From the NCBI RefSeq assembly GCF_013283195.1, contig NZ_JABEKT010000004.1, forward strand, positions 394,452 to 458,451: DNA of 64,000 nt. The letters run 5' to 3'. A program made the translations under genes and the position numbers. Source of the stretch: Ensifer adhaerens (GTDB lineage: Bacteria > Pseudomonadota > Alphaproteobacteria > Rhizobiales > Rhizobiaceae). Each line of letters begins with the position of its first letter. The stretch's first letter is position 1. Shown in pieces: positions 51,109 to 59,983 of the stretch. The notes below the pieces were generated by a model. It was not told where the DNA came from. It was given only the letters and a program-made list of their open reading frames with translations, and searched no databases.

Positions 51109-52554
51109 ATGAGCTTTGAACTGATCGGCTTCGTTACCGTACTTGTGGGGTTGGGCGTGCTCATGGCGCCCATCCATTGGGCTTTGACGTTCATGGTCGT
51201 TTCCACCACGCTCGGCTCGGCGGCGGCAATCAACCTTCCAGCCCTTGGCGGCGCGTCCATCCTTGTTCCCAATGTCTTCCTGCTGTTTTTCGGCGTCAGG
51301 ATCCTGATGGCTTATGGCGAAGGTCCTGTATTGGCAGCCTTCGTACCGGCCGGCTCCGGCTTCTGGCTGATGGTGCTCACGCTTTTCGGCGTGCTGACCG
51401 CGATCCTGTCGCCTCGCCTGTTCCAGGGCGCTGTCGATGTGATGACGGTCGAACGATCGGTCGGCGCGAGAAGTTTCATAGCGCTGTCGCCGCTCAGGTC
51501 TTCATCCAACAACATAACGCAGGCCGTCTACGCCCTCGGGGGACTTGCCTGTTTCGGGTTCTGCCACGCCTATCTGCGTCGCCCGGGGGCTCCGTCGCAC
51601 CTCGTCAGCGCCATCCTCATTGCTGCAGCGGTTAATCTCGCCTTCGCGGCCGCCGACATCGTCACCTACTTCTCCGGTACAGAGTATCTTCTGAGCGTGG
51701 TGCGAACGGCCAACTACGCTCTTCTGACCGCAGCGGAAAAAGGCGGACTGAAACGGATTTCCGGATCCTTCCCCGAGGCATCGGCATTTGCCGATTACAC
51801 CCTGGTCCTGTTCGCCGCGACGGCGAGCCTCTGGCTCGACCGGATCCGCTCGCGGCTGACGGCAGCGTTGGCGCTTGCTTCACTCGCCGGCCTGGTGTTT
51901 TCGACGTCTGCGACAGCGCTGCTCGGGTTGGCCGTCGTCTTCCCATTTCTCTGGATACGGTCGATCATCACGGTCTTCCAACGGAAAAACCCCGGACGCC
52001 CGGTGTTTCTCGCGGCCCTTTTCCTAATCGTGCCACTCGTCCTGCTTACGGTCGTCAACCTGTTTCCCGAGATGGTGTCGACCGTCTACGACTTTCTCGA
52101 TGAGATGCTCCTGTCAAAGGTCGACAGCCAGTCCGGCCGCGAGCGCGCAATGTGGAACGCAGCCGCCTATGAGGCCTTCGTCAACACTTTCGGCATGGGC
52201 GCGGGCCTGGGGAGCGCGCGCGCCTCCAGCTATCTGTTGGTTCTCCTGTCGAATGTCGGTGTTCTGGGGCTCGTCATCTTCTGCATCTTTGTCGCAACCA
52301 TCCTTTGCGCTCGCGTGCCGTTGGCCGCTCAGCGGCGCGTGGAAGGTCTTGCAGCGCTAAGGGCAGCGAAAGCCGGATTTGTCGCTGCGCTCAGCACGTC
52401 TCTGGTTTCGGGCACTGTCTATGACCTGGGCCTGCTTTTCTACATCCTCGCCGGTAGCGTGTCGGCGCTGACATGCCTGCAAATCAGCGATGCGGCAGCA
52501 CGCCGACCACCACTTGTCGGTGCGGCTAGCCCGCGCCGCATAGGAGGCTCCTGA
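51109..52554 (+). CDS. O-antigen ligase/polymerase-like protein (Wzy/ExoQ type)
   Basis: A 481-residue membrane protein with about 11 hydrophobic segments and a large periplasmic loop near residues 320-370 (SKVDSQSGRERAMWNAAAYE, followed by FGMGAGLGSARASSY), the position of the Wzy_C block with conserved Arg and Gly residues. It should join repeat units on the periplasmic side, together with the ExoP-like co-polymerase and the Wzx flippase encoded 22 kb away. Its stop overlaps the next start by one base (TGATG). Confidence 0.82.
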   Translation: MSFELIGFVTVLVGLGVLMAPIHWALTFMVVSTTLGSAAAINLPALGGASILVPNVFLLFFGVRILMAYGEGPVLAAFVPAGSGFWLMVLTLFGVLTAILSPRLFQGAVDVMTVERSVGARSFIALSPLRSSSNNITQAVYALGGLACFGFCHAYLRRPGAPSHLVSAILIAAAVNLAFAAADIVTYFSGTEYLLSVVRTANYALLTAAEKGGLKRISGSFPEASAFADYTLVLFAATASLWLDRIRSRLTAALALASLAGLVFSTSATALLGLAVVFPFLWIRSIITVFQRKNPGRPVFLAALFLIVPLVLLTVVNLFPEMVSTVYDFLDEMLLSKVDSQSGRERAMWNAAAYEAFVNTFGMGAGLGSARASSYLLVLLSNVGVLGLVIFCIFVATILCARVPLAAQRRVEGLAALRAAKAGFVAALSTSLVSGTVYDLGLLFYILAGSVSALTCLQISDAAARRPPLVGAASPRRIGGS

Positions 52555-53837
52555 TGAAGGTCGTCGTCTTCAACGTCAAGTACAGCGAGAACCTCGGTGA
52601 CGGTATTCTTGCGCAGTGCCTTGAGACCGCGCTCGCGCGGGGGACAAAAGGGCTGGAGGTCAAGACGATCGATCTCGCCGGCAGGACAGCGTTCGGCACC
52701 GGCGGTGGCGGGCGTCGCCGGCAATTGCTGAAGGTGCTACAGGCCCTGCCCGCGTTCGCGCGCCGGCGGGTTGTCAAGCAGGCACTCGCCCCGACACTGC
52801 GCCGATTGCAGGTCGAATGGCAAAGAGAGATCGAGGCAGCCGATGCCGTCGTTATCGGCGGGGGAAACCTGTTTCAGGACGATGACCTGAACTTCCCGCT
52901 GAAGGTGGGAGCCGCGCTCGAATGTGTCAAACGTAGCGGCAAGCCGCTCGCGATCTATGCCGTCGGCACCAGCCGGGACTGGTCGCCACAGGCAAGACAG
53001 CTCTTCGGCAGGCTCGAGGAAAGCCAACTGGTCCATGTCTCGGTTCGCGATACCATCGCCAGCCGCAACTGGTTCGGCCATTTTCCAGCCGGGCCGCACG
53101 CCCGGATACTGCCCGACCCCGGATTGCTCGTTCGGGAGATCGTTTCGAGCCACGCGCTCGAACCACTGAAGGCTGAGGACCGGGCGATCGGCATCTGTGT
53201 CACCGACCCGCTGATCCTGCGGCGTCATTCGGGCCACGGATCGCAAGGAATTCCGTTTCGGCATATCGAAGATTATCATCGATTGCTGAGCATGATGCTC
53301 GAAGCCGGATACAGGATCTGTCTCTTCACCAATGGCGCACAGGAAGACCAGGCCTTTGCGCGACGCATTCTCAGCGGAGACGGTCTCGCGGGGCAGATTG
53401 ACAGCGGCAATCTCTATCTGGCCCCCCGCCCGAAAACGCCCGAGGAACTGATCCACATTATCGCATCGACGCAGGTCATCCTGGCGCATCGTCTGCACGC
53501 CTGTATCGCCGCCTATTCCCTCGGCGTACCGCAGGTCGGTCTCGGTTGGGATCCGAAAGTCGACGGCTTTTTCCAGTTCGTCGGCCGGTCAGAGTATTTT
53601 GCCGGCGATGCCGACGTCTCAGCACAACACGTCGCCTCCTTGCTCGAGGAGGCAGCCCGCAAGGGCATCGATCCCGAGACCCACGCCTCCATCCTCGATC
53701 AGGCCCGCGACGGCATCGCGTTCTTGCGAGAATGCCTGGAAATGCACCAGAACCGCGGCGCGAACCGGAAGACCCAGCCGGCGGTTGTGCCGAACGAACA
53801 AGGCTTGGCCGGCTACGCCTGGTCGAACGGCCTCTGA
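52554..53837 (+). CDS. Polysaccharide pyruvyl transferase family protein
   Basis: 427 residues. VVFNVKYSENLGDGILAQCL at the start, VVIGGGNLFQDDD with the glycine loop, and AHRLHACIAAYSLGVPQVGL with the R-x-H-x-x-I-x-x motif near the end are family hallmarks. These enzymes transfer pyruvate from phosphoenolpyruvate onto a sugar as a ketal, giving the polymer negative charge (as ExoV does in succinoglycan). Translationally coupled to the polymerase gene. The C-terminal 30 residues are low-complexity polar. Confidence 0.9.
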   Translation: MKVVVFNVKYSENLGDGILAQCLETALARGTKGLEVKTIDLAGRTAFGTGGGGRRRQLLKVLQALPAFARRRVVKQALAPTLRRLQVEWQREIEAADAVVIGGGNLFQDDDLNFPLKVGAALECVKRSGKPLAIYAVGTSRDWSPQARQLFGRLEESQLVHVSVRDTIASRNWFGHFPAGPHARILPDPGLLVREIVSSHALEPLKAEDRAIGICVTDPLILRRHSGHGSQGIPFRHIEDYHRLLSMMLEAGYRICLFTNGAQEDQAFARRILSGDGLAGQIDSGNLYLAPRPKTPEELIHIIASTQVILAHRLHACIAAYSLGVPQVGLGWDPKVDGFFQFVGRSEYFAGDADVSAQHVASLLEEAARKGIDPETHASILDQARDGIAFLRECLEMHQNRGANRKTQPAVVPNEQGLAGYAWSNGL

Positions 53838-54058
53838 CGGTTGCGGGCTACCTGATCCCTTGCACAAAGCAATTGGCTTCTCCAACACCTAAATTCCAAG
53901 CTTTTCAGCTCTTTACCGTTTGCCCCACCCGGCCGGATTAAGCTGATATCGATGTGGATTCCCACAATTACTAATCATCTTGGGTAATATTCCTAACCAC
54001 CGGTTGTTTGCTATATACTTAAGTACAATCGAAAAGACCGAAGAGAGAGTGCGCCTTT
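53838..54058 (+). promoter_or_regulatory. Upstream region of the Crp/Fnr-type regulator
   Basis: 220 bases. The right half is AT-rich and holds a perfect 10-base palindrome TACTTAAGTA at 54016-54025 within CTATATACTTAAGTAC, 34 bases before the ATG and overlapping the likely -10 region. It is a candidate operator or autoregulatory site. Confidence 0.4.
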
Positions 54059-54775
54059 ATGGTGGGGCAACTTGGGGCATTTATAGGGTCGCAACAGCGC
54101 GGTGAACCGTCGAGTTTCGACACGAACCAACACAGATCGGAACTCAACGTTGCGCGAAAGCGGGTGTTCCCGGCCGGCTCCATTTTGTTCGAGCCAGAGG
54201 GGAGGTCATGCGTTCTGTTCTTCATCTCCGGCTGGAGTGTCAGTCGCAAGATTCTGGCGAACGGCACGCGGATCGTCGTGGAATTCATGCTGCGCGGAGA
54301 CATGGTCTGGACCTTGTCTTCCGAGTTGACGCAAGAAACCATCCAGGCCCTCTCGGACGTGACCGTCTATGAATTTGCCGTGCCTCCCGGCGCCTGTGGC
54401 CCCAATCTTTCGACGAGGATCCAACAGAATTTCGTGCACGAGATGCTCAAGCGCCAAGTGCGAATGACCGAGCGGCTGGCAAACATCGCGCGCCGCGATG
54501 CGCTGGAGCGCACAGGCCATCTGCTGCTCGAACTGGCGGTGCGAGCCGGCAAACCGAGCAGATCGGGTTTTGACGGTTTCGAATGCCCCCTGACGCAGTC
54601 AGACATCGGCGATGCCGTCGGGCTATCGTCCGTACACATCAACCGCGTTTTGAAGGAGATGAGGTTGAAGGGGTTGTTATCCTTCAGGAATGGCATCGTC
54701 GAGTTTCTCGATCGCCGACGACTGGCCGAATTGGTTGATTTCGATCCCGGCTATCTTCGCACGAATCTCGACTGA
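54059..54775 (+). CDS. Crp/Fnr-family transcriptional regulator
   Basis: 238 residues. The N-terminal cNMP-binding-like barrel is seen in FPAGSILFEPEGRSCVLFFI and RIVVEFMLRGDMVW; a long dimer helix follows (LKRQVRMTERLANIARRDAL), then the Crp-type winged helix LTQSDIGDAVGLSSVHINRV with LKEMRLKGLLSF. The N-terminal cysteine set of Fnr oxygen sensors is absent. It is the first of two regulators at the right end of the exopolysaccharide/NRPS cluster and may control it. Confidence 0.9.
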   Translation: MVGQLGAFIGSQQRGEPSSFDTNQHRSELNVARKRVFPAGSILFEPEGRSCVLFFISGWSVSRKILANGTRIVVEFMLRGDMVWTLSSELTQETIQALSDVTVYEFAVPPGACGPNLSTRIQQNFVHEMLKRQVRMTERLANIARRDALERTGHLLLELAVRAGKPSRSGFDGFECPLTQSDIGDAVGLSSVHINRVLKEMRLKGLLSFRNGIVEFLDRRRLAELVDFDPGYLRTNLD

Positions 54776-54945
54776 TTGATTGCGAGTACATTAACCTATG
54801 TTAATGCAGAGCAGAAATATATGTGATCTGATTGGAAATATATAACAACAAAATCATGAGAGGAACCCGAAGGTATATTTGCACTTATACTTGTATCTAG
54901 AATATTTTACACCTGACAAAATAAGAATAAAAAGGAGAAAATTCA
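54776..54945 (+). promoter_or_regulatory. AT-rich leader with perfect CATTAAC-N4-GTTAATG dyad
   Basis: 170 bases, much richer in A and T than the rest of the window. A perfect inverted repeat of 7 bases per arm lies at 54789-54806 (spacer CTAT). The strong site AAAAGGAGAAA precedes the ATG at 54946. Such AT-rich leaders in rhizobia are typical targets of silencing or MucR/Ros-type regulators, and the dyad could be an autoregulatory LuxR-type box. Confidence 0.55.
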
Positions 54946-55713
54946 ATGGATATTCGTACAGCAACAATTGCGAGAAACTCCACGACGCGACCGACATCCT
55001 TCCCAAGCGCACTGGAACAATCCCTCCCCCAAGGCTTGAGCGGTTCGGACATGACGGATCAGGAAGAGGATTTCGACTACATCCTGCTCATTGACCCGCG
55101 CGCGCTCGACCGGGAATGCCTGTCGAAAAGTCTGACGGGCTACGATCCCGGACTGACGATCGTTACCGTCGGATCCTTTGACGAGTGGCGCAGCCGAAAA
55201 TTGCAGACCGACCCCTCTGCCGTGCTTCTGATCGTCGGTGGCGGCAAAGTGGGCGACCTTGCAGTCTGCGAAAAAATCGAAACGCTGGTTGAGAAGTTCA
55301 AATACAGCCCGGTGATCGTGGTTGCCGAAACGGACGAACTCGGCCAGATCCTCAAAGCGCTGGAATGTGGTGCCCGTGGCTACATTCCAAGCAATGTCGG
55401 GATCAATGTTGCAGCCGAAGCGATCGCACTTGCGCGCGCCGGCGGCGTCTTCGTTCCGGCGAGCAGCATCCTGACGATGAGGGAGGCCATCAACTCGGTC
55501 GTGAATGGCGCCCGATGCTCAGACAGCCTGTTCACGCCGCGGGAAATCGAGGTTGCCGAAGCCTTGCGCCGTGGAAAGGCAAACAAGATCATCGCCTACG
55601 AGATGGATCTGTGTGAAAGCACAGTGAAGGTCCACATCAGAAACATCATGAAAAAGCTGAACGCGACCAACCGTACCGAGGTCGCCTACAAGATCCGCGA
55701 GTTCATGAAGTAG
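54946..55713 (+). CDS. LuxR/FixJ-family response-regulator-like protein without phosphoacceptor Asp
   Basis: 255 residues. Residues about 43-170 have the receiver fold (YILLIDPRALDRECLSKSL; SPVIVVAETDELGQILKALE; GARGYIPSN), but the strand that should end in the phosphorylated Asp reads AVLLIVGGGK (92-101), so no acceptor is seen. Residues about 193-255 are the LuxR helix-turn-helix (LFTPREIEVAEALRRGKANK; ESTVKVHIRNIMKKLNATNR). It is probably controlled by amount or by another ligand rather than by a kinase. It is the likely regulator of the neighbouring cluster. Confidence 0.88.
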   Translation: MDIRTATIARNSTTRPTSFPSALEQSLPQGLSGSDMTDQEEDFDYILLIDPRALDRECLSKSLTGYDPGLTIVTVGSFDEWRSRKLQTDPSAVLLIVGGGKVGDLAVCEKIETLVEKFKYSPVIVVAETDELGQILKALECGARGYIPSNVGINVAAEAIALARAGGVFVPASSILTMREAINSVVNGARCSDSLFTPREIEVAEALRRGKANKIIAYEMDLCESTVKVHIRNIMKKLNATNRTEVAYKIREFMK

Positions 55714-55973
55714 GCTGGCAACAGCAGAGGAGCCGGCAGGCGTGTTTTGACGGCTGCCCGCTGAACAAGAACGAGATCGGCTGACATGTCTCCTGTATCC
55801 GGCAATTCGGCCGGTATGGGACGACATCAGCTGTACGGCAATGCCGCCATCGCGCCTTATCCACTTCGACAGGAACGTGTCGGGGAGGCTCCGTTGCGGC
55901 ACCCGCACCGGCGCATTCAGCCTGGACGTGCCTTGCCAAGGGCGCGGCCTAGGGCGTTATGCGCAAACCTCAG

Positions 55974-56585
55974 TCAACGGCTTCCGGCACCATTGACGAG
56001 ATTGAGGATGAGCTGGTGAATGTTACCACCATCGCTGAGTTCGACACGGTCGAAGTCCCGGCTTCTCTGGCGCTGGGCTACGGACAGTTCGCCGAGCCGC
56101 CTTGTCAGTTCGGCCCTTATCTTGCGGCAGTTGGGATCTGCATCGACCGAGAGCCCCACCGATGTGCTCTCGATCGCCTTCACCAGATCCTTGATGAAGT
56201 CGCCGTGCACCAGTTCGTGGCTGCGAACGCCTGAGATAAAGGTTTCCCAGTTCTGCGCCATGGCGCCCTGCAGCGGCTTTGACGGCTTCGGCAGCGTATA
56301 GGTGATGATAAGCTTCGGCTTGGCCGAGACGAGCGTGCAGGCGTTGTTGTCTTGCGGCTCGTATTTCCGGGTCCAGGTCAGCTTGAAATCGGTGTGCGCG
56401 ATGGCACGAACCATTCCGCCAACCTTTGGCCCTCGCTCGCCGATCGACGCGTAAAGTTCAGCTCCCGTCTGACCGGAAATTGCATAGGTGTGGGTCTTTT
56501 CCACCGCCTGCCATTCGGCATGCACCAGGGACGGCAACGAAAATGTGCAGACCATCATGCTGCAGAAGAGAATATCTAGCTTCAC
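55974..56585 (-). CDS. DUF922 secreted zinc-protease-like protein
   Basis: 203 residues starting at a GTG (AGGGGAT 5 bases upstream). A signal peptide ends near VHAEW. The DUF922 pattern includes YAISGQTGAELYASIGERGP, FKLTWTRKYEP, two Cys residues, and a metal motif HELVHGD, an HExxH site, near the centre. The family is described as predicted periplasmic metalloproteases; activity is not shown. It stands alone between the LuxR-type regulator and the RND operon. Confidence 0.85.
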   Translation of the reverse strand: MKLDILFCSMMVCTFSLPSLVHAEWQAVEKTHTYAISGQTGAELYASIGERGPKVGGMVRAIAHTDFKLTWTRKYEPQDNNACTLVSAKPKLIITYTLPKPSKPLQGAMAQNWETFISGVRSHELVHGDFIKDLVKAIESTSVGLSVDADPNCRKIRAELTRRLGELSVAQRQRSRDFDRVELSDGGNIHQLILNLVNGAGSR

Positions 56586-56804
56586 CCGAATCCCCTGGAA
56601 GGCGTCTGATTGCGGGCGACCCTACTGCATAAATTTCTGATCGGCACCGGCTAAAGGCAAAGGCGGTCGCACGTTTTCACGTTCGCGCGTCCGATCGGCG
56701 CTCCTGCGTCCGCCGCCCGCACAGTGAATTCGATGCCCCCATCACTTGCCCCTGCAATGGCGTCGGCCGACCGACGCCATTGCATTTCATCCTCCTCGTC
56801 AGCG

Positions 56805-59800
56805 CTATTCTGCAGCAACGGCCGGCGGATAAAGCATCACCGCTGCGGGTTCAGCAGCGTCCGCTTCAATGGTTTCCGGCTCGGTTTCCTGCCGCTTCGG
56901 CTCCCGGCCGAAGAACAGCGCATAGCCGGCCGGCAGCACCAGGATCGTCAGAACGGTGGCGACAAGGATGCCGCCCATCATCGCATAGGCCAAAGGCCCC
57001 CAGAAGACGCCGCGCGAGATCGGGATCAGCGCCAGAACCGCGGTCAGCGCCGTCAGCATGATCGGACGGAACCGGCGCACGGCCGAGCCGATGATGGCCT
57101 CGGAGCGATCCATGCCGGCCGCAATATCCTGGTCGATCTGGTCCACCAGGATGATCGAATTGCGCATGATGATGCCGAGCAGCGCGATAACCCCGAGAAT
57201 GGCAACGAAGCCGAAGGGAGCGCCGCTGATCAACAGCGCTGCCGCCGCTCCGATGATACCGAGCGGGCCGGTCGCCAGAACCAGCATCGCCTTGCCGAAA
57301 TGCTGGAGCTGGACCATCAGCAGCACGACGATGACCGCCAGCATGATCGGCGCCTTGGCGGCGATCGAGCCCTGGCTTTCGGCCGCGTCTTCAGCCCCGC
57401 CCTGGATGTTGATGCTGTATCCCGGGGCGAGGCTGTCGCGCAGCGACTGCATCTCGCCATACATCTTCAACGCCACGTCATTCGGCTGAACACCGTCGGG
57501 CAAGGTGCCGCGAACGGTGATTGTCGGCAGGCGATCCCTGCGCCATTCGATGCCCTGCTCAAGCACCGGCACCACCTTGGCGACCTGCGAAAGCGGAACG
57601 AAACTGCCGAAATCGGTCGGGATATAGATCGATTCCACCGACGACAGCAGCGCGCGGGTGGCATCCGGCTCGCGGGCGACGATCGAGACCGTCTCTTCGC
57701 CGTCGCGGAAATTGTCGAGAGGCACACCGGACATTGTCGCCTGGAGCATCTGCCGGACGCGCTGCGAGGTGACGCCGAGCGCGCGGGCGCGATCCTGGTC
57801 GATCACCAGCTTCATCGCCGTCACCGGCTCCAGCCAGTCATCATGCACCGCACCGAGTTGCGGGTTTTCGGCGAACTTCGCCTTCACCTGGTCCGCAATG
57901 CGGCGCACCTCCTGGCGGTCCGGTCCCATGATGCGCATCTGCACCGGCCAACCGGTCGGCGGGCCGAGGAAGAGACGATCGACCTTGGAGCGGATCGAGG
58001 GGAAATCCTCCGAAAGAATCTTGCGCAGCTTGACGATCAGCCGTTCGCGCGCCGGCTCGTCATTGGCCATGATGAGCAGCTGAGCGAAGTTCGGATTGCG
58101 CAGCTGCTGGTCGAGCGGCAGGAAGAAGCGCGGCGCGCCTTCGCCGATATAGGTCGCGATGAAGCGCTTGTCCGCATCGTCCATCATCCGCGCTTCGAGC
58201 GCCTTGGCCTCGCTCTCGACTTGCTTGATGCTGGTGCCTTCCGGCAGCCAGAGATCGACGAGGATTTCCGGGCGGGAGGATTGCGGGAAAAAGTTCTTCG
58301 GAATGAACTGGAACGCCCACAGGCTGACGAAGAAGGCGACGAGCGTCAGCGACAGGACGATGACGCGGTGATGGACCGCCCAGGACACCGTCGTGCGTAG
58401 GCGGCGATAGAAGCGGGTATCGAAGACATCGTGATGGCCGCCGGCATGGGCGCGCTGCTTCAGGATCATGTTGCCGAGCCACGGCGTGAAGTAGACGGCG
58501 ACGAACCACGAAACCACGAGCGCGATGCCAACGACATAAAACAGTGAGCGCACATATTCGCCCGCGGTCGAGGCGGCAAAGCCGACCGGAATGAAGCCGG
58601 CGGTGGTGATGAGCGTGCCCGTCAGCATCGGGAAGGCCGTCGAAGAATAGGCAAAGCTGGCGGCCTCGACCTTGACGAGCCCCTCCTCCAGCTTGCGCTC
58701 CATCATTTCGACAACGATCATGGCGTCGTCGACCAGAAGCCCGAGCGCGATGATTAGCGCGCCAAGCGAAATGCGCTGCAGGTCGATGCCAAGTTCGTAC
58801 ATGATGGCAAAGGTTGCAGCGAGCACCAGCGGAATGGTGATGGCAATCACCAGGCCGGAGCGCCAGCCGATCGACACGAACGAGACGACGAGCACGATCA
58901 CCAGCGCCTCGCCGAGCGCCTTCATGAACTCGCCGACGGCTTCGGTGACCACTTCCGGCTGGTTGGAGATCTGATCGACAACGACGCCATAGGGCAGAGA
59001 CGCCTCGAAACGCTTGTACGTCTCCTCGACGGCCGCGCCCACGTCGGTGACCTTGAAGCCCTTGGCCATCACCACGCCGATCTGCACGCTGTCCTGGCCG
59101 TTGAAGCGGAACTTGCGCGAATAGGGATCCTCCAGCCCTGAGGTGACGGTGGCTATATCGCCAAGGCGGGTGACTTCCCCACCGGCCCTGAGGCTGAGGT
59201 TCCTGAGATCCTCGACCTTGTCGAGGCCGCCCTCGACGGAAATGCGCACCGAACGCGAGCCGGTATCGACCGAACCTGCCGGATCGACATTGTTCTGGCC
59301 GGCGATGGTGTTTCTGAGATCGTTGAGCGTCAGCCCACGCGCGGCCAGCACGTTCGAGGAGACGTCGATATAGATCTTCTCGGGCTGGTCGCCGAGAATG
59401 ACCGCCTTTTCGACGCCGGGCGTCGTCAACAGCATGTCGCGCGCCTGGATCGCAAACTTTTTCAGTTCGGGATAGCTGTAACCGTCGCCGCTCAGCGAAT
59501 TGAGCGTGATGAAGGTGTCGCCGAACTCGTCATTGAAATAGGGCCCAAGGAGCCCTTCCGGCAACTCGTTGGCGATGTCGCCGACCTTCTTGCGGACCTG
59601 ATAGAACGCGTCGGCCACCTCTTGGGCATTGGTGTCGCCCTCCACCTGCAGCGTGATGATCGCGCTTCCGGCGCGGGTGTAGGAGCGGACGAAATCGAGA
59701 TGCGGGGTCTCCTGCAGCTTGCGTTCGATCTTGTTGACGACCTGATCCTCCATCTCCTGGATCGAGGCGCCCGGCCAGAAAGCCTGGATCACCATGACGC

Positions 59801-59966
59801 GGAAGGTGAAGTCGGGGTCCTCCTTCTGGCCCATGCGCATCAGACCGAGCACACCGGTGATGATGATCAGGCCGAACAGGAACCGCGCGATGCTGGGATG
59901 GGCAATCGCCCAGCGCGAAAGATTGAAAGGCCGCTTTTCTTCGGTGGACTGGGACATCGGCATCAT
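56805..59966 (-). CDS. RND-family efflux pump inner-membrane transporter
   Basis: 1053 residues, full length for the AcrB/HAE-like family. The N-terminal helix is followed by the first periplasmic domain (PDFTFRVMVIQAFWPGAS), then TM4 with the proton-relay Asp pair in ALGLLVDDAMIVVEMMERKL. The second half repeats the pattern, ending with helix 12 and a short polar tail. It works with the adaptor encoded 17 bases upstream to expel hydrophobic compounds. An ATG at 59957 is an alternative start. No outer-membrane channel gene is present, so a shared TolC would be used. Confidence 0.93.
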   Translation of the reverse strand: MMPMSQSTEEKRPFNLSRWAIAHPSIARFLFGLIIITGVLGLMRMGQKEDPDFTFRVMVIQAFWPGASIQEMEDQVVNKIERKLQETPHLDFVRSYTRAGSAIITLQVEGDTNAQEVADAFYQVRKKVGDIANELPEGLLGPYFNDEFGDTFITLNSLSGDGYSYPELKKFAIQARDMLLTTPGVEKAVILGDQPEKIYIDVSSNVLAARGLTLNDLRNTIAGQNNVDPAGSVDTGSRSVRISVEGGLDKVEDLRNLSLRAGGEVTRLGDIATVTSGLEDPYSRKFRFNGQDSVQIGVVMAKGFKVTDVGAAVEETYKRFEASLPYGVVVDQISNQPEVVTEAVGEFMKALGEALVIVLVVSFVSIGWRSGLVIAITIPLVLAATFAIMYELGIDLQRISLGALIIALGLLVDDAMIVVEMMERKLEEGLVKVEAASFAYSSTAFPMLTGTLITTAGFIPVGFAASTAGEYVRSLFYVVGIALVVSWFVAVYFTPWLGNMILKQRAHAGGHHDVFDTRFYRRLRTTVSWAVHHRVIVLSLTLVAFFVSLWAFQFIPKNFFPQSSRPEILVDLWLPEGTSIKQVESEAKALEARMMDDADKRFIATYIGEGAPRFFLPLDQQLRNPNFAQLLIMANDEPARERLIVKLRKILSEDFPSIRSKVDRLFLGPPTGWPVQMRIMGPDRQEVRRIADQVKAKFAENPQLGAVHDDWLEPVTAMKLVIDQDRARALGVTSQRVRQMLQATMSGVPLDNFRDGEETVSIVAREPDATRALLSSVESIYIPTDFGSFVPLSQVAKVVPVLEQGIEWRRDRLPTITVRGTLPDGVQPNDVALKMYGEMQSLRDSLAPGYSINIQGGAEDAAESQGSIAAKAPIMLAVIVVLLMVQLQHFGKAMLVLATGPLGIIGAAAALLISGAPFGFVAILGVIALLGIIMRNSIILVDQIDQDIAAGMDRSEAIIGSAVRRFRPIMLTALTAVLALIPISRGVFWGPLAYAMMGGILVATVLTILVLPAGYALFFGREPKRQETEPETIEADAAEPAAVMLYPPAVAAE

Positions 59967-59983
59967 TCCGCGGTTGGGTTGGC

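Noticed and set aside
56724-58400. 558-codon plus-strand open frame opposite the RND pump
   Set aside because: Shadow frame rich in Arg, Asp and His; the minus strand is a full-length RND transporter.
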